36,701 bases of DNA from Chloroflexota bacterium (lineage in GTDB: Bacteria > Chloroflexota > Anaerolineae > Aggregatilineales > Phototrophicaceae). Shown here piece after piece: positions 24,701 through 33,126 of the stretch; the first letter of the stretch is position 1; each line of letters starts with the position of its first letter. The position numbers were made by a program, and so were the translations under genes. The stretch is from positions 108,928-145,628 of the forward strand of contig WTGJ01000004.1 in NCBI GenBank assembly GCA_011523615.1. Direction: 5' to 3'. The notes under the pieces are model-generated. The model searched no databases. It was not told the origin of the DNA and saw nothing but the letters and a program-made list of their open reading frames with translations.

Positions 24701-25852
24701 ATGGGGCGGCGCAATATGGCGGAATCAGGTGGCCTGGCCGGAACTGAAGTTGCCGAAATCTCGACTTGCCTGATCGATGGTGAGCAGGGCCGCCTTTCTT
24801 ATGCGGGATACGACATCGAGACCCTGGCCGAACAGGCGCAGTTTGAGGAAGTGTGTTGCCTGCTGTTGAATGGCGAGTTGCCGAATGCGGCGCAATTGGA
24901 AGCGCTGCGCCAGGAGATCGCCCAGAGCGCCGTGTTGCCGGCAGAAATCCGCTCGCTGTTGGCGGCATTGCCGCAGGATGCCGATCCCATGGCGGTCCTG
25001 CGCACGGCCGTTTCTGCCTATGGCCTGTATGACGAGGATGCCGAATTACCTCTCGATCGAGAAGCGATGCGTCGGGTCGTCATCCGCCTCTGTGGGCAGG
25101 TGGCTGCGATCACGGCCGCCTGGGCGCGCATTCGCAACGGTCAGGCGGTGGTCGCGGCGCGGGCGGACCTGACGCTGGCGGCCAATTTCGTGGCCATATT
25201 GTTCGATCGTGAACCCGACGCGACGACCACCTCCGCCATCAACTCCTATCTGGTGCTGTTGGCCGAACACGGTTTGAATGCCAGCACATTTGCCGCGCGC
25301 GTCATCACTGCCACCGGTTCGGACGTGGTTTCGGCGGTGGTGGGTGGCATCGGCACGTTGAAAGGGCCCGCGCACGGTGGGGCGAACAGCGAAGCGATGC
25401 GCATGTTCCAGGAGATTGGCGCGGTAGAAAATGTAGATTCCTGGTTCGAACGGGAAGTGAAACAAGGGGGGCGCCGCATCATGGGCATCGGCCATCGCGT
25501 CTACAAAGCGCCGGACCCGCGCGCTGCCATCTTGCAGCGTCATGCGGATGCTCTTTCGCGGCAGCTGGGCGAGCGGCGCTGGTATGAAATCGCGACGGCC
25601 CTGGCGGAGAAGGCGGCGGCGGACGAATACTTCATTCAGCGGCGCCTCTTCCCCAATGTGGATTATTACAGCGCGGTTTTGCTGGCTTCTTTGGGCTTGG
25701 CCAGCGACCTTTTCACGCCGCTGTTCGCTGTGGCGCGGACGATCGGTTGGGGTGTCCATGCCATCGCCCAGCGCGGCGGGCGCTTGATCCGGCCGAAAGG
25801 GCGCTATGTCGGGCCCGCGCCGCGCCCATTCATCCCGCTTGCCGAACGCTGA
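24701..25852 (+). CDS. Citrate synthase (citrate/2-methylcitrate synthase family)
   Basis: The 383-residue type I-like enzyme condenses acetyl-CoA and oxaloacetate to citrate. Active-site residues are visible: His225 (GPAHGGANSEA), His265 (GIGHRVYKAPDPRA) and Asp321 (PNVDYYSA), with LAEHGLNAS at about 187-195. IDGEQGRLSYAGYDIE at the N-terminus is typical. Use of propionyl-CoA (2-methylcitrate synthase) cannot be excluded, but no prpB or prpD is present. An ATG at 24716 (MAESGGLAG) is an alternative start; neither has a good Shine-Dalgarno sequence. With KorAB it forms part of the TCA-type carbon route. Confidence 0.95.
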   Translation: MGRRNMAESGGLAGTEVAEISTCLIDGEQGRLSYAGYDIETLAEQAQFEEVCCLLLNGELPNAAQLEALRQEIAQSAVLPAEIRSLLAALPQDADPMAVLRTAVSAYGLYDEDAELPLDREAMRRVVIRLCGQVAAITAAWARIRNGQAVVAARADLTLAANFVAILFDREPDATTTSAINSYLVLLAEHGLNASTFAARVITATGSDVVSAVVGGIGTLKGPAHGGANSEAMRMFQEIGAVENVDSWFEREVKQGGRRIMGIGHRVYKAPDPRAAILQRHADALSRQLGERRWYEIATALAEKAAADEYFIQRRLFPNVDYYSAVLLASLGLASDLFTPLFAVARTIGWGVHAIAQRGGRLIRPKGRYVGPAPRPFIPLAER

Positions 25853-25862
25853 GCCGCCAGCG

Positions 25863-26501
25863 CTAAGCGGATAGCGTCGGGAAAAAGAGCAGGAACGAAT
25901 ACGCCACCGATTGGCTCACGAAGGCCGCCACCAGGCCGCTCCGTCGACAAAGATCACTGAATAGCACATTCATCGTGACGATGGCGACGGCGATGACCGT
26001 CGTCGGGTAGGGGTAACGGAGCGGTTCGAGTAAGGGCAAGAAGAGGATCAAGCACCAAACCGTCGACAGGACCGGGACGAGGAACCAGGCCAGATAGCGC
26101 TGAGCGCGCGCGCGGAAGAAGAGCGTTTCGGCGGGGGTGATGATGAAGAGGGCATAGGCCAGGACGGCGCCCGGCGGCAATGCAGGGAACAGCCGTTCCA
26201 CCGTGGCGCGCAAGCCCGAACCACCGATGAAGTAGAAGGGCAATCCGATGACGAGGCCCACCAGAAAACCACGCAGCAGTTGCCGCGGCGCTTCATCGAC
26301 GGTCGGTGGCTTGCCCAAGACCCAGGCCAACGCACCAAAACCCATCAATATCGCGTAGGATAGGGTGTAGCGCAGGGCTGCCTGATCCGGCAAAAGCGGG
26401 GTCAGGCCGATGCTGACCGCAATGGCCAACAGGTAGCCAAACAACAGGTCGCTGGCTTCCGCGCGGTATAGGGGTTCGGCTTCGCGCGGTTCTTCTGTCA
26501 T
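25863..26501 (-). CDS. Integral membrane protein resembling a degenerate CPBP/Abi protease
   Basis: The 212-residue protein has six to seven hydrophobic helices. Two segments recall CPBP (CAAX-protease/bacteriocin-processing) motifs: ETLFFRARAQRYL near residue 128, where active members have EExxFR, and NVLFSDLCRRSGLVAAFVSQSVAY near 180, where active members carry a His. The second Glu and the His are not conserved, so if the relation is real the protein is probably not an active protease. It begins 7 bp after the threonine aldolase stop, in the same operon. Similarity is by eye only; an unrelated membrane protein is possible. Confidence 0.6.
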   Translation of the reverse strand: MTEEPREAEPLYRAEASDLLFGYLLAIAVSIGLTPLLPDQAALRYTLSYAILMGFGALAWVLGKPPTVDEAPRQLLRGFLVGLVIGLPFYFIGGSGLRATVERLFPALPPGAVLAYALFIITPAETLFFRARAQRYLAWFLVPVLSTVWCLILFLPLLEPLRYPYPTTVIAVAIVTMNVLFSDLCRRSGLVAAFVSQSVAYSFLLFFPTLSA

Positions 26502-26508
26502 GGGTGAT

Positions 26509-27561
26509 TCAGCTATGGTGGTTCAAGGCTCGGCGGAAGGCCGCCAGGATGTGCTCCACCGCCTCATCGGTGATCCAGTAATGTGTGACGAGGCGGATCC
26601 TTTCCCGATGATCGCGAGAGGCCATGATGAGCACATCATCTTCCGCGAGGCGCTGGCTCAATTGCAGGGGGTTGATGCCAGCGGATGGGAGCAGGTGCAG
26701 GTAGAACATGTTGGTTTGCACCCGCTCGAGATTCAGGCGGATGTGGGGGATTTGCGCAAGACCTTCTGCCAGCATTCGTGCGCGGCGGTGATCTTCGCCG
26801 ATGCGGCCGATCATGCGCTGCAGCGATACCCGACCCGCAGCGGCCGGGACGCCGGCTTGCCGCAAGCCACCCCCCAGCATTTTGCGGATGCGGCGCGCGC
26901 GTTCGATGAATGCCGCATCCCCGACAACGACCGAACCGATCGGCGCGCAGAGCCCCTTGGAGAGGCAAAAAGACGCGCTATCGGCCGGGGCGACCAGTTC
27001 CGCAGCCGGAACGCCCAGGGCGGCGGCGGCATTGAAGAGACGCGCGCCGTCGATGTGCAGCGCGACGCCATGTTCTTTCGCGATCGCCGCGACTTGCTGC
27101 ACGTATTCCAGGGGCAGTGGCGTGCCATCACAATCGGCATGAGGGGTTTCCAGGCAGATGAGTCGGGTTCGCGGGTAATGCTCATCATCCACGCGAATCG
27201 CGGCGCGGATCGCATCCAGCGGCAGCTGGCCGTCGGGCTGATCCGACAGCTGGCTGGAATGCACGCCACCCATGCCGGATAAGGACCCGGCTTCGGCACG
27301 AAACATGTGGGCCGTTTTGCCGAGGATGGCTTCGTCGCCTCGGCCGCAATGGGCCAGGGCCGCGCTCAAATTGCCCTGGGTACCGCTGGTGACGAAGAGA
27401 CCCGCTTCTTTGCCCAACAAGGCGGCGGCTTCATCTTGCAGCGCGTTCAACGTGGGGTCTTCGTAAAAGACATCATCGCCGAGTTCGGCGGTCGCCATGG
27501 CTTCGCGCATTTCTGGCGTGGGCCAGGTCACCGTATCGCTGCGCAAATCATACTGATCCAT
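26509..27561 (-). CDS. ltaE: Low-specificity L-threonine aldolase
   Basis: This PLP enzyme (350 residues from the chosen start) splits L-threonine and L-allo-threonine to glycine and acetaldehyde. YDLRSDTVTWPTPEMREAM at the N-terminus, LGDDVFYEDPT, the cofactor-stacking His in KTAHMFRAEAG, HIDGARLFNA with the PLP Asp (about 171), and the Schiff-base Lys (about 202) in FCLSKGLCAPIGS are all present. The start is decided by spacing: AGGA lies seven bases before the ATG at 27561 but only one base before the alternative ATG at 27567. It is followed after 7 bp by the membrane protein gene. A perfect 12-bp palindrome lies 43 bp upstream. Confidence 0.95.
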   Translation of the reverse strand: MDQYDLRSDTVTWPTPEMREAMATAELGDDVFYEDPTLNALQDEAAALLGKEAGLFVTSGTQGNLSAALAHCGRGDEAILGKTAHMFRAEAGSLSGMGGVHSSQLSDQPDGQLPLDAIRAAIRVDDEHYPRTRLICLETPHADCDGTPLPLEYVQQVAAIAKEHGVALHIDGARLFNAAAALGVPAAELVAPADSASFCLSKGLCAPIGSVVVGDAAFIERARRIRKMLGGGLRQAGVPAAAGRVSLQRMIGRIGEDHRRARMLAEGLAQIPHIRLNLERVQTNMFYLHLLPSAGINPLQLSQRLAEDDVLIMASRDHRERIRLVTHYWITDEAVEHILAAFRRALNHHS

Positions 27562-27597
27562 GGCCATATCCTAGCGCTGGCCCTTGCGCTGGGCAAG

Positions 27598-27627
27598 ACT
27601 GTATTGATCGATCAACGGCAGAAGCAA
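27598..27627 (-). promoter_or_regulatory. Candidate promoter with operator palindrome upstream of threonine aldolase
   Basis: On the minus strand TTGCTT (27627-27622), an 18-bp spacer and TACAGT (27603-27598) form a modest promoter. Within the spacer and abutting the -10 box is the perfect 12-bp palindrome TTGATCGATCAA (27604-27615), well placed for a repressor to block polymerase. Confidence 0.4.
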
Positions 27628-27663
27628 AGCCAGGGAAACAACTTCCTGCTAATCTAGGTACTC

Positions 27664-27669
27664 TATAAC
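27664..27669 (+). promoter_or_regulatory. Candidate -10 box of the thioredoxin-NHL gene
   Basis: TATAAC lies 29 bp before the ATG at 27699, which follows a G-rich GGGGGTAGGC ribosome-binding site. The -35 region is poor. Confidence 0.35.
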
Positions 27670-27698
27670 GGATGCGGATGGAACGATGGGGGTAGGCG

Positions 27699-29786
27699 AT
27701 GAAAGGGAGTCCCAAAAAGCTGCTTGTTGCATTATTCGTCGGCATCTGGATGTCATTGCCGAGCGTGGCTTTCACCCAAGGAGAAACTGCCGTGTATGCC
27801 GGGAACCCACAATTGCCCGCGCCGGAATTCCCTGCTGGCCTGGAATGGATCAACGTCGCTGGTCCTTTAAGCATCGCAGATTTGCGGGGCAAGGCCATCA
27901 TCCTCGATTTCTGGACCTATGGTTGCATCAATTGCCTGCATGTCATCCCGGCCTTGAAGGCGGTGGAAGCGAAATACGGTCACTCTCTGGTCGTGATCGG
28001 GGTTCATTCGGCGAAATTCACCAATGAAGGGGAAAGCGAAAACCTGCGCCAAATCGTGCAACGTTATGAAGTGGAGCATCCCGTCGTCAATGACAATGAC
28101 TTCTTGATCTGGCGCAATTGGGGCGTCCGTGCCTGGCCTTCCTTTGCTTTCATCGATCCGCTGGGCAATGTGCTCGTCATCCAGGGGAGAGATGGCCAGC
28201 CCACGCTGACCATTTCCGGTGAATTGCCCTTCGCAGTCTTCGACAGCGTCGTTGGCGGCATGTTGGCCCATCCGAACGTGGTGAATCTGATCAACGACGA
28301 ACCTTTGCGCGCGGCCGCCTATGAAGGGGAAGCAGTGCTGGCACGGCCGCTGCGTTTCCCGGGCAAAGTGCTGGCGGACGCAGCGGGCGGGCGGCTGTTC
28401 ATCGCCGATACCGGCCACCACCGCATCGTCGTCGTGGATCTGGCAGCCCAAGAAGTGCGGCACATCATTGGCGATGGCAGGGCGGGTCTGACCGATGGTG
28501 GTTACGAAGTGGCCGCGTTCCAGCAACCGCAGGGTATGGCTTTGCGCGGTGATGTGCTGTACGTAGCCGATACCCAGAATCACGCGATCCGGGCGATTGA
28601 CCTCATCACGCAACAGGTCACCACGATCGCCGGCACCGGTCAGCAAGGGCTGAGCGGCCGCGCCTTCGGTTATTCCACTGACAACCCAACGCAGGAAGCC
28701 CTGCGCAGCCCCTGGGATGTCAAATTTGGTGCAGGGGATATCCTCTACATCGCCATGGCGGGCACGCACCAGATCTGGCAGCTGGATTTGGCGACGAACG
28801 TCCTGCAGCCGGCGGTCGGCAATGGGCGGGAGGCGGCCTTGAATGCCAGCCTGGCGGATTCGGAATTGGCGCAGCCCAGTGGTCTCTATTGGGCGGATGG
28901 TTGGCTGTATTTCGCCGACAGCGAATCCAGCACCATTCGCGTCGCTGCAATTGCGGAAGACGAGCTGCGCGTGGTGAGCGGGACGACGGCCAACAGCCTC
29001 TTCACCTTTGGCGATCAGGATGGCCCCCTGGCCGACAATTTGCTGCAACATCCGCTGGGGGTAGCCGGCAGCGGGTCGAGAGAGGACCCGATCTACATCG
29101 CCGATACCTACAACAGTCGGATCAAAGTGCTGGATCCGGCCACTTTGGTCACCGAGACGATCGCCGGGCAAGGCGGCCGTGGCGGTTATCGCGATGGAAC
29201 GTTGGCAGAAGCGGAGTTCGATGAACCTGGTGGCCTGGATTACCTGAGCTCAGCAGATGGCGAACAGCGCATCTACGTCGCCGATACGAACAACCACGCC
29301 ATCCGCGTCATTGATCTGCAAAGGGGGGTCGTGGAAACCCTCCAATTCCGCAATCCGGAGATGTTGCAGCAAGCGGATCGCTTGACGGTCATCGCCGGCG
29401 ATGCCTGGCGCGATGAAGTGATCGAGTTCCCAACCCAGACTGTAGCGAGTGGCTCGGGCACCATTGAGCTGTCCCTGACTTTCCCGGAAAACTACAAAAT
29501 CAACGATAATGCTCACTCTTCGGTGGAATGGCAGGCGGATGAGGTGGGCGTGATTCAACTCGAAAGCGAGAGCCAGGAGATCACTTCCCCGCAAACCACG
29601 GTGCAGGCGAGTTTCCTCCCGGGGAAGACGACCGTACGCGCCCTCCTGGATGTGTACTGGTGCGAGGCGGAAAATGCCAGCCTTTGCTACCTGGAACGGG
29701 TCACCTTGGCGGTGCCGGTTACGGTCCAGGGCGAAGCAAGCAATCTTGTGCAGCTGGAGCATTCACTCGTCGTGCCCGGTAATTGA
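27699..29786 (+). CDS. Secreted thioredoxin-like/NHL-repeat protein (NHLRC2-like)
   Basis: The 695-residue protein begins with a Sec signal peptide (basic KGSPKK, hydrophobic 8-24, cleavage near AFTQG). A TlpA-like thioredoxin domain follows (about 55-190) with the redox pair Cys76-Ile-Asn-Cys79 in WTYGCINCLHV. Residues about 210-560 form a beta-propeller of NHL repeats (IADTGHHRIVVVDL, VADTQNHAIRAIDL, IADTYNSRIKVLDP, VADTNNHAIRVIDL). A C-terminal beta domain (about 570-690) ends the protein. The layout matches bacterial relatives of NHLRC2, whose role is unknown. The CINC pair differs from the CPHC/CGPC of known oxidoreductases. It converges on the GT2 gene with a 24-bp overlap. Confidence 0.92.
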   Translation: MKGSPKKLLVALFVGIWMSLPSVAFTQGETAVYAGNPQLPAPEFPAGLEWINVAGPLSIADLRGKAIILDFWTYGCINCLHVIPALKAVEAKYGHSLVVIGVHSAKFTNEGESENLRQIVQRYEVEHPVVNDNDFLIWRNWGVRAWPSFAFIDPLGNVLVIQGRDGQPTLTISGELPFAVFDSVVGGMLAHPNVVNLINDEPLRAAAYEGEAVLARPLRFPGKVLADAAGGRLFIADTGHHRIVVVDLAAQEVRHIIGDGRAGLTDGGYEVAAFQQPQGMALRGDVLYVADTQNHAIRAIDLITQQVTTIAGTGQQGLSGRAFGYSTDNPTQEALRSPWDVKFGAGDILYIAMAGTHQIWQLDLATNVLQPAVGNGREAALNASLADSELAQPSGLYWADGWLYFADSESSTIRVAAIAEDELRVVSGTTANSLFTFGDQDGPLADNLLQHPLGVAGSGSREDPIYIADTYNSRIKVLDPATLVTETIAGQGGRGGYRDGTLAEAEFDEPGGLDYLSSADGEQRIYVADTNNHAIRVIDLQRGVVETLQFRNPEMLQQADRLTVIAGDAWRDEVIEFPTQTVASGSGTIELSLTFPENYKINDNAHSSVEWQADEVGVIQLESESQEITSPQTTVQASFLPGKTTVRALLDVYWCEAENASLCYLERVTLAVPVTVQGEASNLVQLEHSLVVPGN

Positions 29787-30587
29787 AGGCGGGCTGTGGT
29801 AACGGAGGGTGGCCTTGGCGCGCAGACGCCCGCGCAACAAGCGGTAACTGCGCGCTTCGAAAGCGGCCATCTGCCAACTGAGGCGCAGGCCATGCCAACC
29901 CATCCGGTAGCCTTGCAGCGTGAAGAAACGGCGGCGGAATTCCCGCAGGGGCGGCAGCCAGAGTTGCCGCCAACGGGGGCGCACCCCAGCTTTTTGCAGC
30001 TGAGCGGCGGTATGTTCGGCGTAGACGCGCTGTTTTTGGCGGAACTGGGACCAATTTTGGTAGTTATGGTGCACTAGGGGGGTCTGCAAAGTGCCCAGCC
30101 GGCCGTCTAGTTGCACCACTTCATGCACCGGTCGTGCCGGATCGTAGCGAGCGCGGTCCAGGCGCAGCAACCTCGTTTGATGATCCGGATACCAGCCGGC
30201 GTAGAGCGTCAAAATGCCGCAAATGTAGTTGTGGCGCGGCATCTGCCATCCGGCATATCCCTCGTCGCCGATCACCGAGCTGATTTCCGCAGCCAATTCG
30301 GCGGGCACCCGTTCATCGGCATCGATGAAGAGCACCCATTCACTTTTGCCACGCAGGATTTTCAACGCGGCGTTTCGCTGGCTGGCAAAGTTTTGGAAGC
30401 GGTGCTGCCGGACTTCCGCGCCCGACGAGCGCGCGATCGAGACGGTTTCATCGTCGCTGAAGGAATCGAACACCAACCTACGATCCGCAAACTGCAATGT
30501 CGCCAGACAATGGGCGATGTGCGCGGCTTCGTTGTGGGTCAGGACAACGGCGGTCAGGATGACTTTTGGCGCGGAAGCGGCGTTCAT
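29763..30587 (-). CDS. GT2 family glycosyltransferase, WaaE/KdtX-like
   Basis: The 274-residue GT-A enzyme starts with VVLTHNEAAHIAHCLATL, then DSFSDDETVSIA and the metal/nucleotide motif IDADERVP (Asp89, Asp91). FASQRNAAL near 67-75 and a C-terminal amphipathic part (FFTLQGYRMGWHGLRLS) are typical of WaaE-like transferases, which add a sugar to cell-envelope glycans. The name comes from Gram-negative core synthesis and does not prove lipopolysaccharide here. ATG overlaps the upstream GT2 stop by four bases. Its 3' end overlaps the secreted thioredoxin-NHL gene by 24 bp. Confidence 0.92.
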   Translation of the reverse strand: MNAASAPKVILTAVVLTHNEAAHIAHCLATLQFADRRLVFDSFSDDETVSIARSSGAEVRQHRFQNFASQRNAALKILRGKSEWVLFIDADERVPAELAAEISSVIGDEGYAGWQMPRHNYICGILTLYAGWYPDHQTRLLRLDRARYDPARPVHEVVQLDGRLGTLQTPLVHHNYQNWSQFRQKQRVYAEHTAAQLQKAGVRPRWRQLWLPPLREFRRRFFTLQGYRMGWHGLRLSWQMAAFEARSYRLLRGRLRAKATLRYHSPPSITGHDE

Positions 30588-31558
30588 CCTAATGGCTGGC
30601 GGGCGAGCTGAATCAATTCACGATAGCGATCGGCCAGGGCGCGTTCTTCTTCGGTAGCCTGGCTCATGTTGCGCAAGCGACGGCCCATGCCGTGGCGGAT
30701 GAGACGGCGCGCCAGCACCCTTTTCCAGCGCGGGTGGATCCGATCGTAAAGTTGCAAGCGGCTGCGCCAGAGGTGATAGGCGCTCTGTGCGGGCAATTGT
30801 TCGCTGCTGCGGCCGCCCAGGTGGGTGATGCGGGCAGTAGGGACGCATTGGATCCGCCAGCCGGCCCGCCGGATGCGCCAGGCCCAATCGATTTCCTCGC
30901 AATACATGACGTATCCTTCATCGAGGATGCCCACTTGTTGCACCACCGCCGAACGCAGCATCATCGTCGCTCCCAGGACGAAATCGACGTCAAAAGGGAT
31001 CTCACCCTGATAGAGGCGCAGGGGGTAACGGCCATTGGTACGCCCCTCTCGCAGGCGGCCGGGCAACCAGCCGAATTCGGCCCAGAGTTGCCACAAACCG
31101 GGAAAACGAAAGGCGGAATGCTGGTGTTGGCCATCGCCATATTGCAAGCGAGCGCCGACCAGCCCGACCTGTTCAACCTGCAGCGCGCGCCATAGAGCCG
31201 CCGTTGCGCCGCGATGGGTGATCGTATCGGGATTGAGCAGGTACACGGCAGCCGGCAAGTCGGTTTCCATAATGCCTGCCGCGCCAAAGCCCAGGGCACG
31301 CAAGCCCTGATTGTTCGCGACGGCAAAGCCCACATTACGTTCATTGGCGATCAGCGTGATCTGGGGGAAGCGCCGCTGGATCTTGGCGCTGCTGTCATCC
31401 GTGGATGCATTATCGACGACGACCAATTGCAAGGAGAGCTGAGAAGCGTTTGCGTCCTCGATCAAGCTATGGAGCGCGGCACGGGCCAGATCACCGACGT
31501 TGTAAGTGACCATCACCACGCCGATCGTGGGGGGAGGGAGGGTGCCGCTGTGATTCAT
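30584..31558 (-). CDS. GT2 family glycosyltransferase, rhamnosyltransferase (WbbL)-like
   Basis: The 324-residue protein opens with GVVMVTYNVGDLARAALHSL, then VVVDNASTDDS and NERNVGFAVANNQGLR, a set typical of the WbbL/RfbN rhamnosyltransferase-like branch. YLLNPDTI (about 106-113) holds the Asp that replaces the DxD motif. MYCEEIDWAWRIRRAGW near 220 is the conserved ED-W-RxR acceptor/catalytic segment. It is cytoplasmic or membrane-associated and acts on a lipid-linked or surface glycan; donor sugar unknown. It overlaps both neighbours by four bases, so the three genes are strictly co-translated. Confidence 0.93.
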   Translation of the reverse strand: MNHSGTLPPPTIGVVMVTYNVGDLARAALHSLIEDANASQLSLQLVVVDNASTDDSSAKIQRRFPQITLIANERNVGFAVANNQGLRALGFGAAGIMETDLPAAVYLLNPDTITHRGATAALWRALQVEQVGLVGARLQYGDGQHQHSAFRFPGLWQLWAEFGWLPGRLREGRTNGRYPLRLYQGEIPFDVDFVLGATMMLRSAVVQQVGILDEGYVMYCEEIDWAWRIRRAGWRIQCVPTARITHLGGRSSEQLPAQSAYHLWRSRLQLYDRIHPRWKRVLARRLIRHGMGRRLRNMSQATEEERALADRYRELIQLARQPLG

Positions 31559-32988
31559 TCGGAGTCGGAATCGTCTGGGTACAGCGGGGCGTCGGCGTCG
31601 ATCAGCTCGATTTCACGCGGGCCGACCCGTTGATTCTCGATGGTGATGGCGACTTGTTCGTGGATCAAGCCGGCATAGCATGTTTGGGGATTCTGCCGGT
31701 CGACGAGTTCCGTCATATGCACACCACCCCAGACGACGGCGCTCTCCCCCGGCGGCAAGTAGTAATAGGTGATGCCCGTGCGCTCATCCGTTTCAGCCAC
31801 GAGCTGTTCCTTCGGGGCGACGGCCCAACGCCAGGGATAATCGCTGGCTGCCGTATCGCAATCCAATCCGACGCGCCAGGCGCCCGCTTCTTCATACCAA
31901 CCCAGGCTGGCGGCACGCTGGTTCTGCTCATAGACCGTGCCGGGCCAGGGGCCTGCTGTGCGGATGGGAGTTCGACCGTAGTTTTCGACGGTGAGGCGGA
32001 AGACCAACACATCGCCCAGCGGCATCGCCAGGGTGGTCAGCGAGAGCGAATTGGGGTGCTCTGGCGGTGCAATGGCTTCGCCACCCTGTTGGTTGGCGCT
32101 GTAATACGCTTCCTCGTAAGGGATGTGGTCAAACACGACGGTGACGCCGCTGGGTTGGCCACTGATTTCGGCGCGCGGTTTGCCGCCGGCACGAATGCTC
32201 AGCTGCGCCCGTCTTTGGATGACCTGCCCGACCGCGTCTCGGGCGGTGGCGGTGACGGTGTATTCCCCGTCAGCGGGCGGGTCCGCGCCGATATCCACCC
32301 CGCCTTCGTAGTCGAAAATGGCGCGGCCCGCTTCACCGGGGGCGCGGCCTTCCTGGCGCTCAGGGACGAAAATGCGCGAACCGTCTTCTGCTTCCAGATA
32401 CACTTCCAGCTGCGCGTCTTTGGTCAGATACAGGTTGATCTGCACCCGGTCATCGCGGCCGTCCTGGTTCGGGGTGAACTCTTGCGGCGAGACGCTGAAT
32501 TCGACGATGTCCGGCATGACCGAATCGCCATCCTGGAGTTCGATGAAGCCATTGAGTTGCTGTTGCGCCTCATCTTCAGAACTCGAATCGTTGGCGCTGG
32601 CGGAAAAGACCCATTCGTAACGGCCATCCGGCAGGGTATGACGGAGGACTTCCCCAACGGCCTTCGGTTGCGAAGCGGAAGCCGCCTGGACGACGCCGCT
32701 GAAATAGAGGGCATACTCTCCTTTGGCCCGCGCTACATCATCCCGAAACGGGTAGACCTGCCCGGATTCAGCGATGAATTGGAGGGTGATGCGCGCATTT
32801 TTCGTCAGTTCGTAGGAAATCTCCACCACATCTTCCCAGCCGTCCGCGTTCGCGCTCAGGGTATCTTGAGAGAAGCGGACGTAGGCGATGAGCGGACGGG
32901 GTGGGTCAAACGCGAGCCAACCGACCAGGATGGCGACCGCCGCGAATGGGATGGCACTGAGCGAGATCAGGCGCGCGGAAGGATTCAT
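31555..32988 (-). CDS. Membrane-anchored protein with two FlgD-like Ig repeats
   Basis: The 477-residue protein has an N-terminal hydrophobic helix (about 8-26) without a clear cleavage site, so it is probably an anchored extracytoplasmic protein. Two related beta modules follow, about 35-135 and 160-255. Both have an Asp/Asn-rich opening (SANADGWEDVVEISYELTK; PNQDGRDDRVQINLYLTK), a middle acidic part and an ending like DG(R/E)Y..V.SA/TA. These resemble FlgD-type Ig and gliding-motility C-terminal modules, whose Asp-rich loop often binds calcium. The C-terminal 200 residues are a further unrecognised beta-rich region. It leads the operon with two GT2 genes, so a glycosylated or glycan-binding surface protein is plausible. 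Confidence 0.75.
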   Translation of the reverse strand: MNPSARLISLSAIPFAAVAILVGWLAFDPPRPLIAYVRFSQDTLSANADGWEDVVEISYELTKNARITLQFIAESGQVYPFRDDVARAKGEYALYFSGVVQAASASQPKAVGEVLRHTLPDGRYEWVFSASANDSSSEDEAQQQLNGFIELQDGDSVMPDIVEFSVSPQEFTPNQDGRDDRVQINLYLTKDAQLEVYLEAEDGSRIFVPERQEGRAPGEAGRAIFDYEGGVDIGADPPADGEYTVTATARDAVGQVIQRRAQLSIRAGGKPRAEISGQPSGVTVVFDHIPYEEAYYSANQQGGEAIAPPEHPNSLSLTTLAMPLGDVLVFRLTVENYGRTPIRTAGPWPGTVYEQNQRAASLGWYEEAGAWRVGLDCDTAASDYPWRWAVAPKEQLVAETDERTGITYYYLPPGESAVVWGGVHMTELVDRQNPQTCYAGLIHEQVAITIENQRVGPREIELIDADAPLYPDDSDSE

Positions 32989-33022
32989 GCGCCCTCTTTC
33001 CGTCTGTTATGGATGATAACGC

Positions 33023-33051
33023 AGTTTAAATCGTGCGAGTTGCACTGGCAA
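33023..33051 (-). promoter_or_regulatory. Promoter of the Ig-like protein/GT2 operon
   Basis: On the minus strand TTGCCA (33051-33046), a 17-bp spacer and TAAACT (33028-33023) lie 35 bp before the ATG at 32988. The match is five of six at -35 and four of six at -10. Confidence 0.45.
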
Positions 33052-33104
33052 GCGCAACCCGCTTCACGCCATCCCCCCTGCGGCAGGATGAGCGGTGAAC
33101 GTAC

Positions 33105-33110
33105 TATAAT
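33105..33110 (+). promoter_or_regulatory. -10 box of the nusB-tat operon
   Basis: A perfect TATAAT is followed by GGGGGGTAGAGGTGAC and the GTG at 33127. The predicted start is near 33117, so the leader is only about 10 nt, although it includes the AGAGG sequence. No clear -35 box is visible. Confidence 0.5.
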
Positions 33111-33126
33111 GGGGGGTAGAGGTGAC

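Noticed and set aside
27867..29171. 434-residue open frame on the minus strand
   Set aside because: Antisense to the thioredoxin-NHL gene, whose signal peptide, CINC site and NHL repeats are clear.
31630..33126. Open frame on the plus strand that continues into nusB and would make a 753-residue protein
   Set aside because: It is antisense to the well-supported Ig-like repeat gene, its translation is low-complexity Gly/Arg/Asp-rich, and a promoter and ribosome-binding site sit just before the GTG at 33127.
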